A DNA stretch of 64,000 bases from Aurantimonas endophytica (GTDB taxonomy: Bacteria > Pseudomonadota > Alphaproteobacteria > Rhizobiales > Rhizobiaceae). Position numbers and translations under genes: made by a program. Numbering within the stretch: position 1 is the first letter of the stretch; each line of letters starts with the position of its first letter. Below are positions 61,029 to 64,000 of this stretch, piece after piece. The DNA is taken from the NCBI RefSeq assembly GCF_014196845.1, contig NZ_JACIEM010000005.1:62001-126000 (forward strand), written 5' to 3'. Below the pieces are notes generated by a model. That model saw only the letters and a program-made list of their open reading frames with translations, was not told where the DNA came from and did no database searches.

Positions 61029-64000
61029 GTGAACATTTCGAATTTCTTCATCGATCGGCCGGTCTTTGCGGGCGTGCTGTCGGTACTGATCCTGATCTGC
61101 GGCTTGCTCGGCATGCAGGCCCTGCCGATCTCCGAGTACCCCGAGGTCGTGCCACCCTCGATCGTGGTGCGGGCGCAATATCCCGGCGCCAATCCGAAGG
61201 TCATCGCCGAGACCGTGGCGACGCCGATCGAGGAGGAGATCAACGGCGTCGAGGGCATGCTCTACATGTCCAGCCAGGCGACCGCCGACGGCGCGCTGAC
61301 CCTGACCGTGACCTTCGCCCTCGGCACCGACCCCGACAAGGCCCAGCAGCTCGTCCAGAACCGAGTCAGCCAGGCAGAACCCCGCCTGCCGGAAGAGGTC
61401 CGCGCACTCGGCATCTCGACGACCAAGAGCTCGCCGGACCTGATGATGGTCGTGCATCTCGTCTCGCCGGACGGACGCTACGACATCAAATATCTGCGCA
61501 ACTATGCGGTCATCAACGTCAAGGACCGGCTGGCGCAGATCGCCGGTGTCGGCGACGTCCAGGTCTTCGGCTCGGGCGACTATGCGATGCGCGTCTGGCT
61601 CGATCCGCAGAAGGTCGCCGAGGAGGGCCTGTCGGCAAGCGACGTCGTGGCCGCAATCCGCGAGCAGAACGTCCAGGCCGCAGCCGGCCAGATCGGCGCA
61701 CCGCCGACGAACGCCGGCGTCGAGCTGCAGCTTTCCGTGAACGCGCAAGGCCGGCTCAACACGCCCGAAGCCTTCGGCGACATCATCGTCAAGACGGCGC
61801 CAAACGGTGCCGTCGTCCGGCTGCGCGACGTCGCACGGGTCGAACTCGGCGTCTCCGGCTATTCCCTGCGCTCGCTCCTGAGCAGCAAGCCGGCCGTCGC
61901 CCTGCCGATCTTCCAGTCGCCGGGCTCCAACGCGATCGCCGTCTCGGACGCGATCCGGGCGACGATGGACGAGTTGCAGGCCAACATGCCGCAAGGGGTG
62001 GAGTACGAGATCGTCTACGACACGACGCAGTTCGTGCGCGCCTCGATCGAGGCCGTGGTGCACACGCTGCTCGAGGCCGTTCTGCTCGTCGTGCTGGTCG
62101 TCATCGTCTTCCTGCAGACCTGGCGCGCGTCGATCATCCCGCTGATTGCCGTGCCCGTCTCGATCATCGGCACCTTCGGCGCACTCTACGTCCTCGGCTT
62201 CTCCATCAATGCGCTCAGCCTGTTCGGGCTGGTGCTGGCGATCGGCATCGTCGTCGACGACGCGATCGTCGTCGTCGAGAATGTCGAGCGCAACATCGAG
62301 GAGGGGCTCGCGCCCCGCGAGGCAACCTACAAGGCGATGCGGGAGGTTTCCGGCCCGATCATCGCTATCGCCCTGGTGCTTGTCGCAGTCTTCGTGCCAC
62401 TCGCGTTCATTTCGGGCCTCACGGGACAGTTCTATCGTCAGTTCGCCGTGACGATCGCGATCTCGACCGTCATCTCCGCAGTCAACTCGCTGACGCTGTC
62501 GCCGGCGCTCGCGGCCCTCCTCCTGAGGGGCCACGACGCCCCGAAGGACCGCCTGACGCGAGGTATGGACTTCGTCTTCGGATGGTTCTTCCGGGGTTTC
62601 AATCGCGCCTTCACCTCAAGCTCGCGCGCCTATGGCAACTCGGTCGGAAAGCTGTTCTCGCGGAAGACGATCGTCATGGGCGTCTATCTCGTCCTCGTCG
62701 GAGCGACGGTCTTCATGTTCGGACAGGTGCCCGGCGGCTTCGTGCCGGCGCAGGACAAGGGCTACCTCGTCGGCTTCGCCCAGCTTCCCGATGGCGCCAG
62801 TCTCGACCGGACCGAAGATGTCATCCGGCAGATGAGCGACATCGCGCTCGATGAGCCCGGCGCCAGCAGCACCGTCGCCTTTCCCGGCCTATCGATCAAC
62901 GGCTTCACCAACAGCTCCAGCGCCGGCGTGGTCTTCGTCACCGAAGCTCCGTTCGAAGAACGCGAAGACCTCCCGGGCGGCGCCATCGCCGGCTCCCTCA
63001 ACCAGAAATACGCCGCCATCCGCGAGGCGACGATCGCCATGTTCCCGCCGCCGCCCGTCCAGGGCCTCGGCACGATCGGCGGCTTCAAGCTGCAGCTCCA
63101 GGACCGCGCCGGACTCGGCTACGAGGCGCTGAGCCAGGCGACCAACGATTTCCTGGCGAAGGCGCGCGCGGCGCCGGAGCTGGCCGGCATGTTCTCCAGC
63201 TATCGGATCAGTGTCCCGCAGCTCTTTGCCGATCTCGACCGCACCAAGGCGCATCAGCTGGGCGTCTCGGTCACCGACGTCTTCGACACCCTGCAGATCT
63301 ATCTCGGCTCGCTCTACGTCAACGACTTCAACGCCTTCGGCAGAACCTACTCGGTGCGGGTCCAGGCCGACGCCGCGGAGCGCAGCCAGCCCGACGACAT
63401 TGCCCGCCTGAAGGTGCGCTCGTCGAACGGCGCGATGGTGCCGCTGTCGGCGCTGATGACGGTGAAGCCTTCCGCCGGGCCGGAACTGGCGAGCCGCTAC
63501 AACGGGTTTCTCGCCGCGGACATCAACGGCGGACCCGCGCCCGGCTATTCCTCCGGCCAGGCACAGGCGGCGGTCGAGCGCGTCGCCGCCGAGACGCTTC
63601 CCAAGGGCGTCGGCTTCGAGTGGACGGACCTCACCTACCAGCAGATCATCGCCGGCAATTCCGGGCTGATCGTCTTCCCGCTGGCCGTTCTCCTGGTCTT
63701 CCTGGTGCTTGCGGCACAGTACGAGAGCCTCACCTTGCCCTTCGCGATCATCATGATCGTGCCGACGGGAATCCTGGCGGCGCTGGTCGGCGTCTGGCTG
63801 GACCAGGGCGACAACAACATCTTCACGCAGATCGGGTTCATCGTCCTAGTGGGGCTTTCCGCCAAGAACGCCATCCTGATCGTCGAGTTCGCGCGCGACC
63901 TGGAGATATCGGGCATGGCAACCCGCCAGGCGGCCGTGGAAGCGAGCCGGCTGCGGCTGCGCCCCATTCTGATGACGTCGATCGCCTTCATCATGGGCGT
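61029..64000 (+). CDS. RND efflux inner-membrane transporter, HAE1 family (3' partial)
   Basis: The first 990 residues of an AcrB-like pump; the window ends inside membrane segment 11 or 12. It starts MNISNFFIDRPVFAGVLSVLI, the universal HAE1 N-terminus. The proton relay is intact: Asp410 and Asp411 in GIVVDDAIVVVENVER (membrane segment 4) and Lys946 in LSAKNAILIVEF (segment 10). Two large periplasmic loops (about residues 35-335 and 565-870) form the porter and docking domains. The GTG at 61029 has a GGAGAG ribosome site. It lies 155 bases after the adaptor gene. Substrates are probably hydrophobic toxins or drugs, by family. Confidence 0.93.
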   Translation, partial: MNISNFFIDRPVFAGVLSVLILICGLLGMQALPISEYPEVVPPSIVVRAQYPGANPKVIAETVATPIEEEINGVEGMLYMSSQATADGALTLTVTFALGTDPDKAQQLVQNRVSQAEPRLPEEVRALGISTTKSSPDLMMVVHLVSPDGRYDIKYLRNYAVINVKDRLAQIAGVGDVQVFGSGDYAMRVWLDPQKVAEEGLSASDVVAAIREQNVQAAAGQIGAPPTNAGVELQLSVNAQGRLNTPEAFGDIIVKTAPNGAVVRLRDVARVELGVSGYSLRSLLSSKPAVALPIFQSPGSNAIAVSDAIRATMDELQANMPQGVEYEIVYDTTQFVRASIEAVVHTLLEAVLLVVLVVIVFLQTWRASIIPLIAVPVSIIGTFGALYVLGFSINALSLFGLVLAIGIVVDDAIVVVENVERNIEEGLAPREATYKAMREVSGPIIAIALVLVAVFVPLAFISGLTGQFYRQFAVTIAISTVISAVNSLTLSPALAALLLRGHDAPKDRLTRGMDFVFGWFFRGFNRAFTSSSRAYGNSVGKLFSRKTIVMGVYLVLVGATVFMFGQVPGGFVPAQDKGYLVGFAQLPDGASLDRTEDVIRQMSDIALDEPGASSTVAFPGLSINGFTNSSSAGVVFVTEAPFEEREDLPGGAIAGSLNQKYAAIREATIAMFPPPPVQGLGTIGGFKLQLQDRAGLGYEALSQATNDFLAKARAAPELAGMFSSYRISVPQLFADLDRTKAHQLGVSVTDVFDTLQIYLGSLYVNDFNAFGRTYSVRVQADAAERSQPDDIARLKVRSSNGAMVPLSALMTVKPSAGPELASRYNGFLAADINGGPAPGYSSGQAQAAVERVAAETLPKGVGFEWTDLTYQQIIAGNSGLIVFPLAVLLVFLVLAAQYESLTLPFAIIMIVPTGILAALVGVWLDQGDNNIFTQIGFIVLVGLSAKNAILIVEFARDLEISGMATRQAAVEASRLRLRPILMTSIAFIMG

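Overview
This is a GC-rich, densely packed chromosomal segment of an alphaproteobacterium, most likely of the order Hyphomicrobiales (Rhizobiales). The evidence is gene content: an hmu-type haem uptake locus with Irr-like boxes, a rhizobial-type myo-inositol operon with an IolC-DUF2090 fusion, several polyamine/opine-type ABC transporters, and an ectoine operon that points to a marine or salt-exposed lifestyle. No genus can be assigned from sequence alone. There are no rRNA genes, intact tRNA genes, insertion sequences, CRISPR arrays or prophage genes.

Layout. 1-3.4 kb: end of a DUF4212 / sodium:solute symporter pair (acetate-type), two small membrane proteins and a DUF454 protein. 3.6-4.3 kb: a stand-alone Hen1-type RNA methyltransferase. 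4.4-10.7 kb: a TonB haem receptor divergent from hmuTUV-hmuS, with Irr-like boxes between them. 11-13.9 kb: a CLC chloride/proton antiporter, a degenerate tRNA-like remnant and a zinc alcohol dehydrogenase. 13.9-26.2 kb: inositol catabolism. The minus strand carries ibpA-iatP-iatA-iolC-iolD-iolE-iolB and an RpiR/IolR regulator; a divergent plus-strand set encodes two Gfo/Idh/MocA dehydrogenases (one is iolG) and a Hyi-type isomerase. Two perfect GGAA-N6-TTCC dyads mark both control regions. 26.3-33.3 kb: an alpha/beta hydrolase, an XRE-cupin regulator, a PotD/A/B/C-like importer and a LysR regulator. 33.5-42.4 kb: a peptide-type ABC importer interleaved with two M20 metallopeptidases, followed by an AbrB-family membrane protein. 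42.5-48.1 kb: ectA-ectB-ectC-ectD-ask on the minus strand with a divergent MarR-type EctR and a clear operator dyad. 48.1-57.4 kb: a LysR regulator, a second PotD-family importer, a multi-subunit FAD/[2Fe-2S] amine dehydrogenase (beta, gamma and alpha subunits), a further DadA-like FAD oxidase and a RidA imine deaminase; this looks like an uptake-and-oxidation system for an opine-, D-amino-acid- or hydroxyproline-like amine. 57.7-64 kb: a DoxX protein, a small secreted repeat protein and an RND efflux pump (truncated by the window edge).

The most unusual signal is non-coding. The small secreted protein at 58.7 kb and the RND pump at 59.7 kb are preceded by two copies of the same promoter layout: a TACCG-NN-CGGTA palindrome, 9 nt, a -35 element, 17 nt, a -10 element, 5 nt, and a second palindrome. 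The palindrome centres are exactly 55 bp apart in both copies. This predicts one TetR-like repressor controlling both units. Other observations are a strong hairpin after each of three substrate-binding-protein genes, a Hen1-type methyltransferase without its usual ligase domain or Pnkp partner, and an ectA start that must be moved downstream of the operator.
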